A DNA stretch of 64,000 nt from Bacillus sp. Y1 (lineage in GTDB: Bacteria > Bacillota > Bacilli > Bacillales > Cytobacillaceae): contig NZ_CP030028.1 in assembly GCF_003586445.1 (NCBI RefSeq), positions 2,804,501 through 2,868,500 of the forward strand. The letters are read 5' to 3'. The position numbers and the translations under genes are program-made. This document shows positions 9,079 through 16,831 of this stretch, one piece after another (the first letter of the stretch is position 1; each line of letters starts with the position of its first letter). Under the pieces are notes generated by a model. It did no database searches. It saw nothing but the letters and a program-made list of their open reading frames with translations, and was not told the origin of the DNA.

Positions 9079-9245
9079 CTTATTGAACAAACCTCCGTTC
9101 CATAAGGATGTTACGAGGGCCGATCGATTAGTGTTAATATAAGTTTCACATAGCATATAAAAATAAAAAACGTCCTAGCCCATGATACCAAAGGGGTTAA
9201 AGACGTTTTAAATCAGTTTTTTCAGTAGCGTTAATTGGTATTATA
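9079..9245 (+). repeat. Dispersed palindrome copy 3 with long extension
   Basis: The palindrome (9079-9106, with a shortened CTCCG loop) runs into a ~140-base extension: GGATGTT, CGATTAGTGTTAATATAAGT, then an internal hairpin in which AACGTCC..AGCCC pairs with GGGTT..GACGTT around GATACCAA, ending TAGCGTTAA. Essentially the same composite is found at 15972-16141. Confidence 0.75.
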
Positions 9246-9266
9246 CGAATAGTTGAAGGGCTTTTT

Positions 9267-9377
9267 CTAATTAATATACTGTTTCTTTTTTCTGACTGGT
9301 TTACTTCTTGTAGGTTCCCCTTTCATCGTTACTACCTTATATGTGATATCCCTAATAATCTGTATTAGTACTCTCAA
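9267..9377 (-). CDS. Possible tiny basic peptide (36 aa), uncertain
   Basis: TTG start at 9377 with AAGGA nine bases upstream, ending in TAG. The product is Lys/Arg-rich in its C-terminal half (SKPVRKKKQYIN). No homology recognised. The ribosome binding site and codon use are the only support, so it may equally be debris of an older gene. Confidence 0.22.
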   Translation of the reverse strand: MRVLIQIIRDITYKVVTMKGEPTRSKPVRKKKQYIN

Positions 9378-9504
9378 ATGTAAACATCCTTGATATCTTA
9401 TTTGATAGTAATTAATCCTAACCCAACTGAGAAATTATAATTCCATATTCTATTTTTTTACTCGGTAGTTTTCGTGTAATAATTTATTCTCTTTTATCCT
9501 TTTC

Positions 9505-9532
9505 AAAAAAAAGAAGGCTAATTTGCCTCCTT
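9505..9532 (-). terminator. Terminator behind the glycosidase pseudogene
   Basis: On the minus strand AAGGAGGC, AAATTA, GCCTTCTT and a long T-run form a textbook terminator. Confidence 0.7.
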
Positions 9533-9586
9533 TTAACTTTCTCATCAAGATTATAGCTAAATTATTAATTTGATGACTTTCTATTT

Positions 9587-10470
9587 TTATTTTTTTAATA
9601 CCTCAATGGGAAGTTCAATTTTTTCATAAGTTACTATATTTGCTTCACCAGTTAATCCGTAATCCTTTGATTCTAGAGTCCCACCAAAGATATTTAATAA
9701 TAGACCCAAATCAAGCATAAGGTTATTTAAACTACTAGTTACTTGAACTTCCAGTGTGTTATCGCCTTTAACAAGTAGTTTAGAAATATAAATTTTGGAT
9801 TTGTTATATCAACAATACCTGCTTTTTCACCATTTACATATACAGATGCGGTTCCTCCGTTTGTTGAACCAAGATCTAAATATGCTCCATGGTGATTATT
9901 CCAATTTTTCGGTATTGTCAAGTTGGTCGTGTAATGACCAATACCAGATACAGCATCCCCTACCTCTTCCATGTCCTTCCATGGAATTAGATCCGTTGTT
10001 CCCACATCAATAAGAGGTTTATTTGTTTCGTAATAGACTTCTTTCGTGGTATATCCTAATCCCCGATCTTCTGTCCGTGTTACTTTATTTCCTGGTTGCC
10101 AATCCTCAACAACAAGATTCCAGTTCTTTAAAGCAATATTTTCAGGAGCTTTGACCTTACGTTCAAATCGTTTCCCATTACTTAACTCAGCATAATAGGT
10201 CCCGCTCTTAGAGATATTTAAATTAACTTTTCCGTCAACAATTGTTATATTATCTACATTGCTGTCTACTACGTATCCATCTTCTTGGACTTTCGGGTCT
10301 AATGCAAACACAAGCGTTTCACCAGGTTCTAATGTTACGTCAACAATAGTCCTGTTATCTTCAATCGAATACTCTCCAATCGCCTCTACATCACCACTCC
10401 ATGTGTCAATCACATAAGGTTCAAATACTCCATCAATAGAAATTTGAGTTGAATAAGGCTTTTCATCCCC
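9587..10470 (-). pseudogene. Glycosyl hydrolase C-terminal remnant
   Basis: Bases 9739-10413 encode beta-sandwich sequence with DGVFEPYVIDTW upstream of the first possible start and a jelly-roll GAYLDLGSTNGGTASVYVNG motif, as at the C-terminus of large GH2- or rhamnosidase-like enzymes. A frameshift near 9785 moves the end of the protein to another frame, where it continues ISKLLVKGDNTLEVQV and closes with GLTGEANIVTYEKIELP before TAA at 9589. An in-frame TAA near 10470 marks loss of the N-terminal catalytic part. Both the truncation and the frameshift are visible, so the gene is dead. The exact GH family is uncertain. Confidence 0.75.
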
Positions 10471-10569
10471 TTAATTCATTCTTGTTGTATTAACTTGCTT
10501 CTATTGTTACACAACATTACGCTACTCAGGGCAACTTCTAATACTACGTTCAAAGAGCAGGAAAAGTTT

Positions 10570-10600
10570 CTTATTGAAGAAAACTGGCCCCGTCAGCGAA
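10570..10600 (+). repeat. Dispersed intergenic palindrome, copy 4 (degenerate right arm)
   Basis: CTTATTGAAGAAAA, CTGGCCC, then CGTCAGCGAA. A separate hairpin, GGGTTGC..GCAACCC, follows at 10611-10627. Confidence 0.6.
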
Positions 10601-10732
10601 AAAAGAAAGGGTTGCAACAGCAACCCAATACTTTGAACATCCTTCATATATTTTGATGCAACTAATTTAAAAGTTCCTCAAGAACATATATTCGTGTAAT
10701 ATTTATTTATGACTAGTAAGGGAGGGTTCTTT

Positions 10733-11203
10733 TTGAATTCAATTGACCTAATTATTTTAAACTTTAATGAAGTTCGAAGAAGAAGCATTAAGTTGTGGAC
10801 ATCGATACCTGAAGAAAAACTAAAATGGAAGCCTGATGATGGAGCCATGAATTGCATAGAAATGATCAGGCATGTTCTAGAAAGCGAACATTATTATCAC
10901 TTAGCACTTATTAATAGAGGGAGTCTTTCAGAGTTTATTTCACCTTTCGAAAATAGGCCTTTCACTACTGTAAGCGCGGAATTGGAGTTTGCACAACCAT
11001 ATCGTAATAAGTTCTTCGACACAATCAAGTCATTTTCTGAGGAAGATTTAACAACTATAAAGATAGACCGCTCTGATTCAGGATACATAAGAGATTTGGG
11101 GGATATGCTCCTCCGTATTGCCTACCACGAATCAATTCACACTGGTCAGTTATTGGATTATTTAAGAACCGCAGGGGTTCCACGGATGCGAATCTGGGAT
11201 TAA
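10733..11203 (+). CDS. DinB-family protein (156 aa)
   Basis: Four-helix-bundle DinB/YfiT-type fold with a metal site built from three His: RHVLESEH in helix 2 and AYHESIHTGQLLDYLR near the C-terminus. Members include bacillithiol transferases and uncharacterised metalloproteins; the reaction here is unknown. I use the TTG at 10733, because AGGGAGG (10719-10725) is seven bases away and would lie inside the coding region if ATG 10709 were used. Lone gene on the plus strand between palindrome copies 4 and 5. Confidence 0.8.
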   Translation: MNSIDLIILNFNEVRRRSIKLWTSIPEEKLKWKPDDGAMNCIEMIRHVLESEHYYHLALINRGSLSEFISPFENRPFTTVSAELEFAQPYRNKFFDTIKSFSEEDLTTIKIDRSDSGYIRDLGDMLLRIAYHESIHTGQLLDYLRTAGVPRMRIWD

Positions 11204-11213
11204 ATTATAGTAC

Positions 11214-11243
11214 AGGTGCTTTCACTATAGTGAGGTACCTTTT
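11214..11243 (+). terminator. Terminator of the first DinB gene
   Basis: AGGT and inner TCAC arms pair with GTGA and ACCT around 11213-11240, followed by eight T. Confidence 0.55.
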
Positions 11244-11293
11244 TTTTGTATCAGATCTTCAGAGACTAAAAATTGAGATAGTATTCAAGAGTG

Positions 11294-11324
11294 CTTCCTC
11301 AACAATCCTGCTCGTTAGTCGAAC
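11294..11324 (+). repeat. Dispersed intergenic palindrome, copy 5
   Basis: CTTCCTCAACAATC, CTGCTC, GTTAGTCGAAC: a diverged copy with the CTGC loop in the same orientation. It ends seven bases before the next gene's stop codon. Confidence 0.6.
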
Positions 11325-11331
11325 CAGAAGT

Positions 11332-11802
11332 CTATTCAAACATTGGTACTTCGGGATCTTTTCCATAATAGTGAACAAGTATAGCGTGTAATTGACCTCT
11401 ATGATGATAAACGTGTGCTAAAATTTCTAACAACCACTCATATTTTGTATATGTTATACCCCAATAGGAAGTAATCCTTTCTTGAAGTTCAGCTTCTGAA
11501 TAATTCATATACACTTCTTTAAGTGGTTCAAAATTATCAAGTAGAGCATCTTTTATTTGAGTTGAACTTTCATATGTAACAGTTGAGTAAAAATCAATCA
11601 TTTCATCTTCTGTTGCCCCGTTTGCGATTAGCAAATCAGCTTTGCAAATAATAGATATATGTTCTAATAATTCACCTATTGAATGTTTATTGGGAGAAGG
11701 TCTTTTTTGTAAATCAAGTTCTTCTAATTTATCGATTATCTCGATGGTTGTAGTTAATGCAACTTTGATTTTATTTAATGCACTTTTACAGTATGTATTC
11801 AT
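11332..11802 (-). CDS. DinB-family protein (156 aa)
   Basis: A second DinB-fold metalloprotein, distinct in sequence from the one at 10733. Metal-ligand candidates are the His of LLEHIS and the HVYHHRGQLH cluster near the C-terminus. The start is set at ATG 11802: GAGGAGG lies five bases upstream and encodes part of the spurious N-terminal extension. Convergent with the previous gene, with a palindrome between them. Substrate unknown. Confidence 0.8.
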   Translation of the reverse strand: MNTYCKSALNKIKVALTTTIEIIDKLEELDLQKRPSPNKHSIGELLEHISIICKADLLIANGATEDEMIDFYSTVTYESSTQIKDALLDNFEPLKEVYMNYSEAELQERITSYWGITYTKYEWLLEILAHVYHHRGQLHAILVHYYGKDPEVPMFE

Positions 11803-11881
11803 TAGCCCCTCCTCAACCTTTTGTTCAATAAGACAGTCCTTTGTCCAAAAATTCACATAACATTTTAAAAATTAATAGTTT

Positions 11882-12309
11882 TTAATCACCAAATGCAAAT
11901 ATTATCTCTGTTTCGCAAACTATTTCTCCATCAACTGTAGCTATGCCTTTGCCTTTTCCAATAGGACCTTTTAATCGGGTTATTTCAACCTCAAGACGGA
12001 GTTGGTCTCTGGTTTTACTTGCTGTTTAAATTGGCATTTATCTATACCTGCTAAAAGCCCTAATCTTCCTTGGTTTCCTTCTTTAGTTAACATTACAACT
12101 GCACTTACTTGGGCTAATGCCTCTACAATTAATACGCCTGGCATAACTGGATAATTGGGGAAGTGTCCGTTAAAAAAGTCCTCATTCCCAGTCACATTTT
12201 TAATACCAACTGCTCTTTTTCCTTCTTCTAACTCCAGTATTCAATCCACTAAAAGGAATGGATAACGATGTCTAATGGCTTCCTTAATTTTCTGAGTATC
12301 TAACATCAT
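11882..12309 (-). pseudogene. fabZ: fabZ-like 3-hydroxyacyl-ACP dehydratase, inactivated
   Basis: The hot-dog-fold dehydratase of fatty acid synthesis is readable from ATG 12309 (RHRYPFLLVD at the N-terminus) through the active-site segment [20 protein letters not shown] to the end IIFAFGD. A nonsense codon at 12241-12243 (VD-stop-ILELEEG, probably once Arg) and a one-base deletion near 12010 (lost G in the PGDQLRLE stretch) break it. The catalytic His and Glu are still encoded. This is probably a dispensable second copy; an intact fabZ is expected elsewhere in the genome. Confidence 0.85.
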
Positions 12310-12399
12310 TCATACCCCCATAACAATAATATTTTGAAAGAATCTACTTATTGTTATATTTTAACACTTGGTATTAGTAGTTGATACTAAAAGAGTAAG

Positions 12400-12432
12400 C
12401 TTCTTCAACTAAACTTACCTTTAGCACAATAA
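12400..12432 (+). repeat. Dispersed intergenic palindrome, copy 6 (diverged)
   Basis: CTTCTTCAACTAAAC, TTACC, TTTAGCACAATAA. The loop has lost the CTGC but the arms and position are those of the family. Confidence 0.5.
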
Positions 12433-12467
12433 ACCTAAGGACTTATTGCTTTTGAAGAGGTTTCCTA

Positions 12468-12635
12468 TTATCGAATTTTCCTCTGAAGTAAGTCCATAAT
12501 AAAAAATAATTGAGTTATTATTAGAGAAGCTAGCACTATTAGTATAGCACCTATAGCAACCTCGATCTCGACGAATATGTTACCTACTAGTCCCGCTAAT
12601 ATAAAAAATAAAACCTTCTCCTGATGTCTTAACAT
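12468..12635 (-). CDS. Small membrane protein (55 aa)
   Basis: Its ATG (12635) directly follows the TAA of the upstream gene in the same frame, so it can be translated by re-initiation. Two hydrophobic segments (VLFFILAGLVGNIFV and AIGAILIVLASLIITQLFFI) are joined by a short acidic turn and followed by a basic tail LLQRKIR. No strong ribosome binding site of its own. No family recognised; the in-phase coupling and clean hydrophobic pattern are the support. Confidence 0.5.
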   Translation of the reverse strand: MLRHQEKVLFFILAGLVGNIFVEIEVAIGAILIVLASLIITQLFFIMDLLQRKIR

Positions 12636-12926
12636 TTAGTTTCTGAATGATAAACCCTCTTCCTCCAATGCAGCCCTTAGTTTAGGTAAAGAAGCTGGTC
12701 CCATTCCGTGTAATTGTAAAATCTCTTTTTCAGTAAATTTTGATAGTTGCTCCAAAGTCTTAATTCCGTTGTTTTCCAACGCTCGTCTTGCAGGTGCTCC
12801 AAGCCGAGAAAGAAACTTATTGTCAGGTTTACGTTTCTTCTCACAAGTCGGGCAGCTTAGACAATCGCTACTTTTATAGAATTTGTGCCCCTTGTCGCAA
12901 GTTCTTAAAGTTTTCGAAGTTGTCAT
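12636..12926 (-). CDS. Zinc-ribbon plus helix-hairpin-helix (alpha-CTD-like) protein (96 aa)
   Basis: The N-terminal third has paired Cys (RTCDKGH and CLSCPTCEKKRKP), a small zinc-binding ribbon. The C-terminal part (FLSRLGAPARRALENNGIKT through LHGMGPASLPKLRAALEEEG) is a double helix-hairpin-helix like the C-terminal domain of RNA polymerase alpha, which binds DNA or other proteins. The start is set at ATG 12926, seven bases after GGAGG. Possibly a small DNA-binding regulator; its targets are unknown. Confidence 0.75.
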   Translation of the reverse strand: MTTSKTLRTCDKGHKFYKSSDCLSCPTCEKKRKPDNKFLSRLGAPARRALENNGIKTLEQLSKFTEKEILQLHGMGPASLPKLRAALEEEGLSFRN

Positions 12927-13056
12927 TTGCACGCCTCCATGTCTCAAGAATTAATTTTCACTATCATATTTTACCAAATGAATGTCTCATCAGGTACTAT
13001 ACCTTCTCCTTACCATACATAACAAATTATACTATGACGTAAGTTTCACCGACTCT

Positions 13057-13090
13057 TTTATTCCACAATCCTGCTTCGTTTATTTAATAA
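13057..13090 (+). repeat. Dispersed intergenic palindrome, copy 7
   Basis: TTATTCCACAATC, CTGCTTC, GTTTATTTAATAA. It overlaps the stop codon (13084-13086) of the DinB gene. Confidence 0.65.
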
Positions 13091-13560
13091 AAATGGACAG
13101 ATTTAAACTCTCTGCCAACGAAATTAGAGGATACAGGTTGTAATTCCAATTCTCTCGACCAAACTGAAAGTTGGCCGATATGATGAATTTCGTGTGCAAT
13201 AATATGGTGAAGTATGTCATTCACAGCGTATTTTGCTTCATCCCAAGGAACACTGACACTCTTTTCTTTTAAGTCATCCAAATTTGTTTTGAGAAATTCA
13301 ACTATCTCAATATGTAATTTATCTGAAAGAGATTTAACCTTTTCAAGTGTACTATAATCAGCAAACTGAAATACTACATCCTCTTTCCCCTGAATACCAC
13401 GAATCCAACTATATTCCACATCAATTATATGGAAAAGTGTATATAAAATATTTCCTACTCCACCTTTACGATTCATTAACAAATCCTCAATTGTTAATTG
13501 TTTGCACCAGTCAAACCACTCATCTCTTACCTGCCAGTTATATTCAAAGAATTTTATCAC
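13084..13560 (-). CDS. DinB-family protein (158 aa)
   Basis: The third DinB-fold protein in 3 kb. It starts with a helix rich in aromatics (FFEYNWQVRDEWFDWC), has TLFHIIDVEYSW in helix 2 and HHIIAHEIHHIGQLS in the last helices, giving the His metal triad of the family. Closest in feel to the YizA/YuaE-type members of Bacillus, from memory of the pattern. GGAG lies eight bases before the GTG at 13560; the GTG at 13569 overlaps that site and is less likely. Its last codons lie inside palindrome copy 7. Confidence 0.8.
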   Translation of the reverse strand: MIKFFEYNWQVRDEWFDWCKQLTIEDLLMNRKGGVGNILYTLFHIIDVEYSWIRGIQGKEDVVFQFADYSTLEKVKSLSDKLHIEIVEFLKTNLDDLKEKSVSVPWDEAKYAVNDILHHIIAHEIHHIGQLSVWSRELELQPVSSNFVGREFKSVHFY

Positions 13561-13618
13561 TGTAAGCACTCCAATTTCAGCTTAATACAATGTATTTCGA
13601 TGTAATGGAAACCATTTC

Positions 13619-13652
13619 CTTCTTTAACAACCCTGCTTCATTAGCACAAAAG
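13619..13652 (+). repeat. Dispersed intergenic palindrome, copy 8
   Basis: CTTCTTTAACAACC, CTGCTTC, ATTAGCACAAAAG. It is followed by a hairpin AGCGACTGTT..AACAATCGCT. No gene separates it from copy 9, so a cassette may have been lost here. Confidence 0.6.
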
Positions 13653-13733
13653 CGACTGTTTTACACAACAATCGCTCAAGTTATATAAATTGACTTTTAT
13701 TTACTAAATTCTTTATATTCATCAATGTAAATG

Positions 13734-13769
13734 CTTGTTCCACTATCCTGCATCGTTTGTTGAACAAGG
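13734..13769 (+). repeat. Dispersed intergenic palindrome, copy 9
   Basis: CTTGTTCCACTATC, CTGCATC, GTTTGTTGAACAAG. The outer arms are complementary with compensatory changes (CTTGTTC with GAACAAG instead of CTTATT with AATAAG), which suggests selection for pairing. Confidence 0.75.
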
Positions 13770-13780
13770 AATTTATTATC

Positions 13781-14176
13781 TTAATTTTTTAACTTAAATA
13801 TTTCTTTTACGCCGTCAACTTCAACCTCTACGGTAATAACATCATCTTCCTCAGCAAACAACTTACCTTCCTCTTTACTTGTTTTTTTAAACACTTTATC
13901 TCTTGGTCCATCAGTAAGATATTCCTGAGTTGTTTTCCCACTATTAAATGTAGGAGTTTCATAACGATAAGAAATTTCCTTAACACTTGAAAGTTCTTCT
14001 GCTTCCCCTTTATATACTAAAATAAATTCTTTTTTTACTTCACCATCTAATTGTTTTAGTCGGAGTTCTGCTGTCCAATCTTGATTTTCTCCTTTGTATT
14101 CATAAAAATTACCATCATTGCAGCCGAAGAGACTTAGAATAGCGATCGTCAGTAAGATTACCCAAGGTTTTTTCAT
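13781..14176 (-). CDS. Small lipoprotein (131 aa)
   Basis: Type II signal peptide of about 18 residues with lipobox LFGC; the mature protein is tethered to the outer membrane leaflet. The rest is hydrophilic with alternating strands (FILVYKGEAEELSSVKEISY) and an acidic C-terminal part (EEDDVITVEVEVDGVKE), suggesting a beta-rich fold. No family recognised. AGGGGGG precedes the ATG. Single gene following palindrome copy 9. Confidence 0.75.
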   Translation of the reverse strand: MKKPWVILLTIAILSLFGCNDGNFYEYKGENQDWTAELRLKQLDGEVKKEFILVYKGEAEELSSVKEISYRYETPTFNSGKTTQEYLTDGPRDKVFKKTSKEEGKLFAEEDDVITVEVEVDGVKEIFKLKN

Positions 14177-14236
14177 AAACGCCCCCCTTTTATTTCACCT
14201 TATAGCGTTAAACTGCCTTTTTGCTGCAGAAAAACA

Positions 14237-14251
14237 GTTCGCCGCAGCGAA
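14237..14251 (-). terminator. Short terminator behind the 107-aa membrane gene
   Basis: On the minus strand GTTCGC, TGCG, GCGAAC, then TGTTTTTC. Confidence 0.5.
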
Positions 14252-14300
14252 CTCATCTTTAACTATACACCTGTTAGTGTACTACTATAAAAATATAGTT

Positions 14301-14624
14301 TTAATGTGGGATTGAATTAGTCGAGAGATAAAATATCATAAACATACTAAAACAGCCTAAAAGGATAAGCATTGTAAATACAAGCTTTCTACCTATCTGT
14401 CCTAAGAAATAGATATTCACCATAAGGTAATAGGTAATTGCACTCCCGCCAATAAAAAGCAAAAATTCTTTGGTGAAATAACTCGATGGCAGTGGATTTG
14501 TAACGTTAGTTAATGATAAACCACCAAAAATAAATATACCGATCATATTTAATAATCTTCTCATACTTAATTCTTTTTTAACTACAATTACTGTATTTTG
14601 TGACGTTTGGACATTGGTTTCCAA
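14301..14624 (-). CDS. Small integral membrane protein (107 aa)
   Basis: TTG start with GGTGGTG five bases upstream. After a polar N-terminus of about 22 residues come three membrane segments: LLNMIGIFIFGGLSL, FLLFIGGSAITYYLMVNIYF and LVFTMLILLGCFSMFMIFYL. No family recognised. Single-gene unit with its own terminator. Confidence 0.65.
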   Translation of the reverse strand: METNVQTSQNTVIVVKKELSMRRLLNMIGIFIFGGLSLTNVTNPLPSSYFTKEFLLFIGGSAITYYLMVNIYFLGQIGRKLVFTMLILLGCFSMFMIFYLSTNSIPH

Positions 14625-14702
14625 AATTACACCACCAATCTATAAGACCTTTACAAATATACGGATTTAATCTTATAAATGTTTCATAAATTCTCAGTGG
14701 TG

Positions 14703-14738
14703 CTTATTAAACAAACCTGCTCCTTTTCCACAATAAGG
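14703..14738 (+). repeat. Dispersed intergenic palindrome, copy 10
   Basis: CTTATTAAACAAAC, CTGCTCC, TTTTCCACAATAAG. Confidence 0.75.
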
Positions 14739-14911
14739 GAGCTCAAGAAATAAGGCATCAATACTCATTCTAGATTAAATGAACCGATGATTACTGTTGC
14801 CCCTTTGAGTTGCTCCTGAATTATCCTTTGTCTGTTACAGTCATCAAAGGTTTATAATATTCTCAATCTTACTTTTAATGGTAAAATAATGAAATGACAA
14901 GGAGGTTTGTT

Positions 14912-15925
14912 ATGATAAAATATCCGTTATTATTAGAAAGAGCAACAATAGGGGTTACCGCACCATCATCAGGTGTTCCAGAAGACTTACACGGTCTTAT
15001 GGAGGCAGCCAGTAACCGTTTGAAATCAAAAGGTTTTGATATTATATTCGGCAATACGGTATGGACTCAGGATAAAGTAAGGTCCTCCTCAGCTAAACTA
15101 CGAGCAGATGAGTTTAATAAAATGATTCAGGATCAAAATATCGATATTATTATTCCCCCTTGGGGTGGGGAACTACTAATTGAAGTGCTTGAATATATTG
15201 ACTTCGAAAATATACAAAACAAGTGGATTTTAGGCTATTCCGATACTAGTCTTTTATTATTAGCTATTACTTTAAGAACAGGTATTGCTACTGCCCACGG
15301 AACAAATCTTGTTGATTTAAGGGGAGAATATTCAGATGCAACGACAGCGATGTGGCAGTCAGTTTTATCTACTAAAAGAGGGCAGTCAATCCAACAATTT
15401 TCATCTGAGAAATACCAAAAAGAATGGCATCATAATAAACCTACTCCATATATTTTCGATCTAACTGAACAGACCTATTGGAAGACAATTTCTAACCATC
15501 AAGAAAAGATAGAGGGGCGTTTGCTTGGAGGATGTATTGATGTTTTCAGGCATATTATCGGTACACCATATGGAGATGTATCTACCTTTAGGAAAAAGTA
15601 TATTCAAGATGAACCAGTTATTTGGTTTATTGAAAATTGTAATCTATCCACTACCGATTTGCGTCGGTCTATAATTCAGATGAAATTAGCTGGTTGGTTC
15701 GATAATTGTTCAGGAATTATGTTCGGCAGAAGTCCAGCAAATACTCCTGTCAATGGATATACAGTTGAAGATGTTTACACAGGACTCTCTGAAGAGCTTC
15801 AAATTCCAATAATATATAACATTGATTGTGGACACGTTCCACCTCAAATTACTTTTATAAACGGTGCTTATTCTGAAATTGAGACAAAGAATGGACAAGG
15901 TACAGTAACACAATATTTTAGATAA
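14912..15925 (+). CDS. S66-family LD-carboxypeptidase / MccF-like peptidase (337 aa)
   Basis: Serine peptidase of the family that cleaves the L-Ala-D-Ala type bond of murein tetrapeptides (LdcA) or inactivates microcin C-like toxins (MccF). The nucleophile Ser is in GYSDTS, the Glu of the triad in WFIENCNLS and the His in DCGHVPPQ; GVTAPSSG near the start is the family's first strand. Cytoplasmic, no signal peptide. The start is ATG 14912, six bases after AAGGAGG; the ATG 18 bases upstream overlaps that site. Lone plus-strand gene between palindrome copies 10 and 11. LdcA or MccF role not decidable here. Confidence 0.85.
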   Translation: MIKYPLLLERATIGVTAPSSGVPEDLHGLMEAASNRLKSKGFDIIFGNTVWTQDKVRSSSAKLRADEFNKMIQDQNIDIIIPPWGGELLIEVLEYIDFENIQNKWILGYSDTSLLLLAITLRTGIATAHGTNLVDLRGEYSDATTAMWQSVLSTKRGQSIQQFSSEKYQKEWHHNKPTPYIFDLTEQTYWKTISNHQEKIEGRLLGGCIDVFRHIIGTPYGDVSTFRKKYIQDEPVIWFIENCNLSTTDLRRSIIQMKLAGWFDNCSGIMFGRSPANTPVNGYTVEDVYTGLSEELQIPIIYNIDCGHVPPQITFINGAYSEIETKNGQGTVTQYFR

Positions 15926-15940
15926 AATGAAACCAGAAAA

Positions 15941-15969
15941 AATACTCAGAGTTTGGTACTCTGAGTATT
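15941..15969 (+). terminator. Hairpin behind the S66 peptidase gene
   Basis: AATACTCAGAGT pairs perfectly with ACTCTGAGTATT around TTGGT. No T-run follows. Confidence 0.5.
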
Positions 15970-15971
15970 GC

Positions 15972-16141
15972 CTTCTTCAACTAAACTGCTCCTTTTGTTG
16001 AATAAGGATGTTTGGTAAGGTCGATTAGTGTTAATAGAAGTTTTGCGTAGTACTTTAACTAAAAGAAAAACGCCTCAACCCAGTGATACCAATAGGTTAA
16101 GGCGTATTCTATTAAATTTACAAGTAGTGTTAAAAGGTTAC
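15972..16141 (+). repeat. Dispersed palindrome copy 11 with long extension
   Basis: CTTCTTCAACTAAA, CTGCTCC, TTTTGTTGAATAAG (15972-16006), then the same ~140-base extension as at 9079-9245: GGATGTT, CGATTAGTGTTAATAGAAGT, an internal hairpin AACGCC..AACCC / GGTT..GGCGT around GATACCAA, and TAGTGTTAA at the end. Several differences fall as paired changes in the internal stem. Confidence 0.75.
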
Positions 16142-16228
16142 ATGCGATCCACTGATGTACTAAAAGCAGAATAGTTATATAGAATATAATTTGAAGCTGA
16201 GGTAAAAAGTGCTTTAACATAGAACAAA

Positions 16229-16276
16229 AAGGATAGATGACCAGGATTAAAACCTGTATTCATCTATCCTTTTTTT
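16229..16276. terminator. Hairpin with T-run
   Basis: AAAGGATAGATGA pairs with TCATCTATCCTTT around an 18-base centre that itself contains CCAGG/CCTG; a run of eight T follows. It directly abuts the 66-bp repeat copy 2, so it may belong to the same element. Confidence 0.5.
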
Positions 16277-16337
16277 TATAACCAATTACCTGATTTAGTA
16301 AACAAAAAATATTGATTTTTGTTAAACTAAAGCCCCC
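16271..16337. repeat. 66-bp hairpin repeat, copy 2
   Basis: Matches 1945-2010 almost base for base (T-run, ATAACCAATTACCTGATTTA, hairpin arms, GCCCCC end). It lies upstream of the intact IS110, as copy 1 lies at the 5' end of the broken one. Confidence 0.7.
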
Positions 16338-16516
16338 ATTAGTTTCTGTAGTAACTTAAGAGATTTATTACCTCATTTAATAGACTACATACTGGGGACT
16401 CTAAGTGCTTTACCTACTTAGTTTTAAGCATAAAATATTTGAATGATTTCTTTAATTAATTATAATTAAATTAACAATGTACCTTTGACTTAAACGTGGG
16501 ATCACTAATTTAGTGG

Positions 16517-16733
16517 AACTCTACCGTTAGTTTGAGGACATTGTTTTTTTATTGCCAAAAGTGCTGTAAAATATAAATGTGCAGTGACCTTTAAATGATT
16601 CTACATTTGGAGTTGGGGCTAAAATTATAGACCTCTTATATTGGTGTGAGGCACTCCACTTTTCAGTGGCACTGCACTTAATTTACATAATTATTTAATA
16701 AAAATCCTGTCATTTTTTGCAGGATTTTTTTGT
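16517..16733 (+). ncRNA. Candidate structured RNA upstream of IS110 (possible bridge RNA region)
   Basis: No open frame, but nested complementary arms: GTGCAGTG (16579-16586) with CACTGCAC (16670-16677), and inside it TGGAGT (16608-16613) with ACTCCA (16653-16658), plus a small CCAC/GTGG hairpin. A strong intrinsic terminator follows at 16700-16732. IS110-family elements are known to encode bridge/seek RNAs in their non-coding ends, so a transposon-encoded RNA is a reasonable reading. The exact 5' end is unknown; 16517 is chosen because an AACTCTACCGTT motif there recurs at 16832. Confidence 0.4.
16700..16732 (+). terminator. Strong intrinsic terminator
   Basis: AAATCCTG, a short T-rich loop, CAGGATTT and a run of T. 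No protein gene precedes it on this strand for about 800 bases, which points to a non-coding transcript. Confidence 0.7.
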
Positions 16734-16831
16734 TTTATTAGGAGGAATTCTTAGATTTTTGTCGTATATAAAATTTTGTTAATAGACTATATTGAGCAAA
16801 CTACAAAAACAATATCATATTATGCAGTTTA

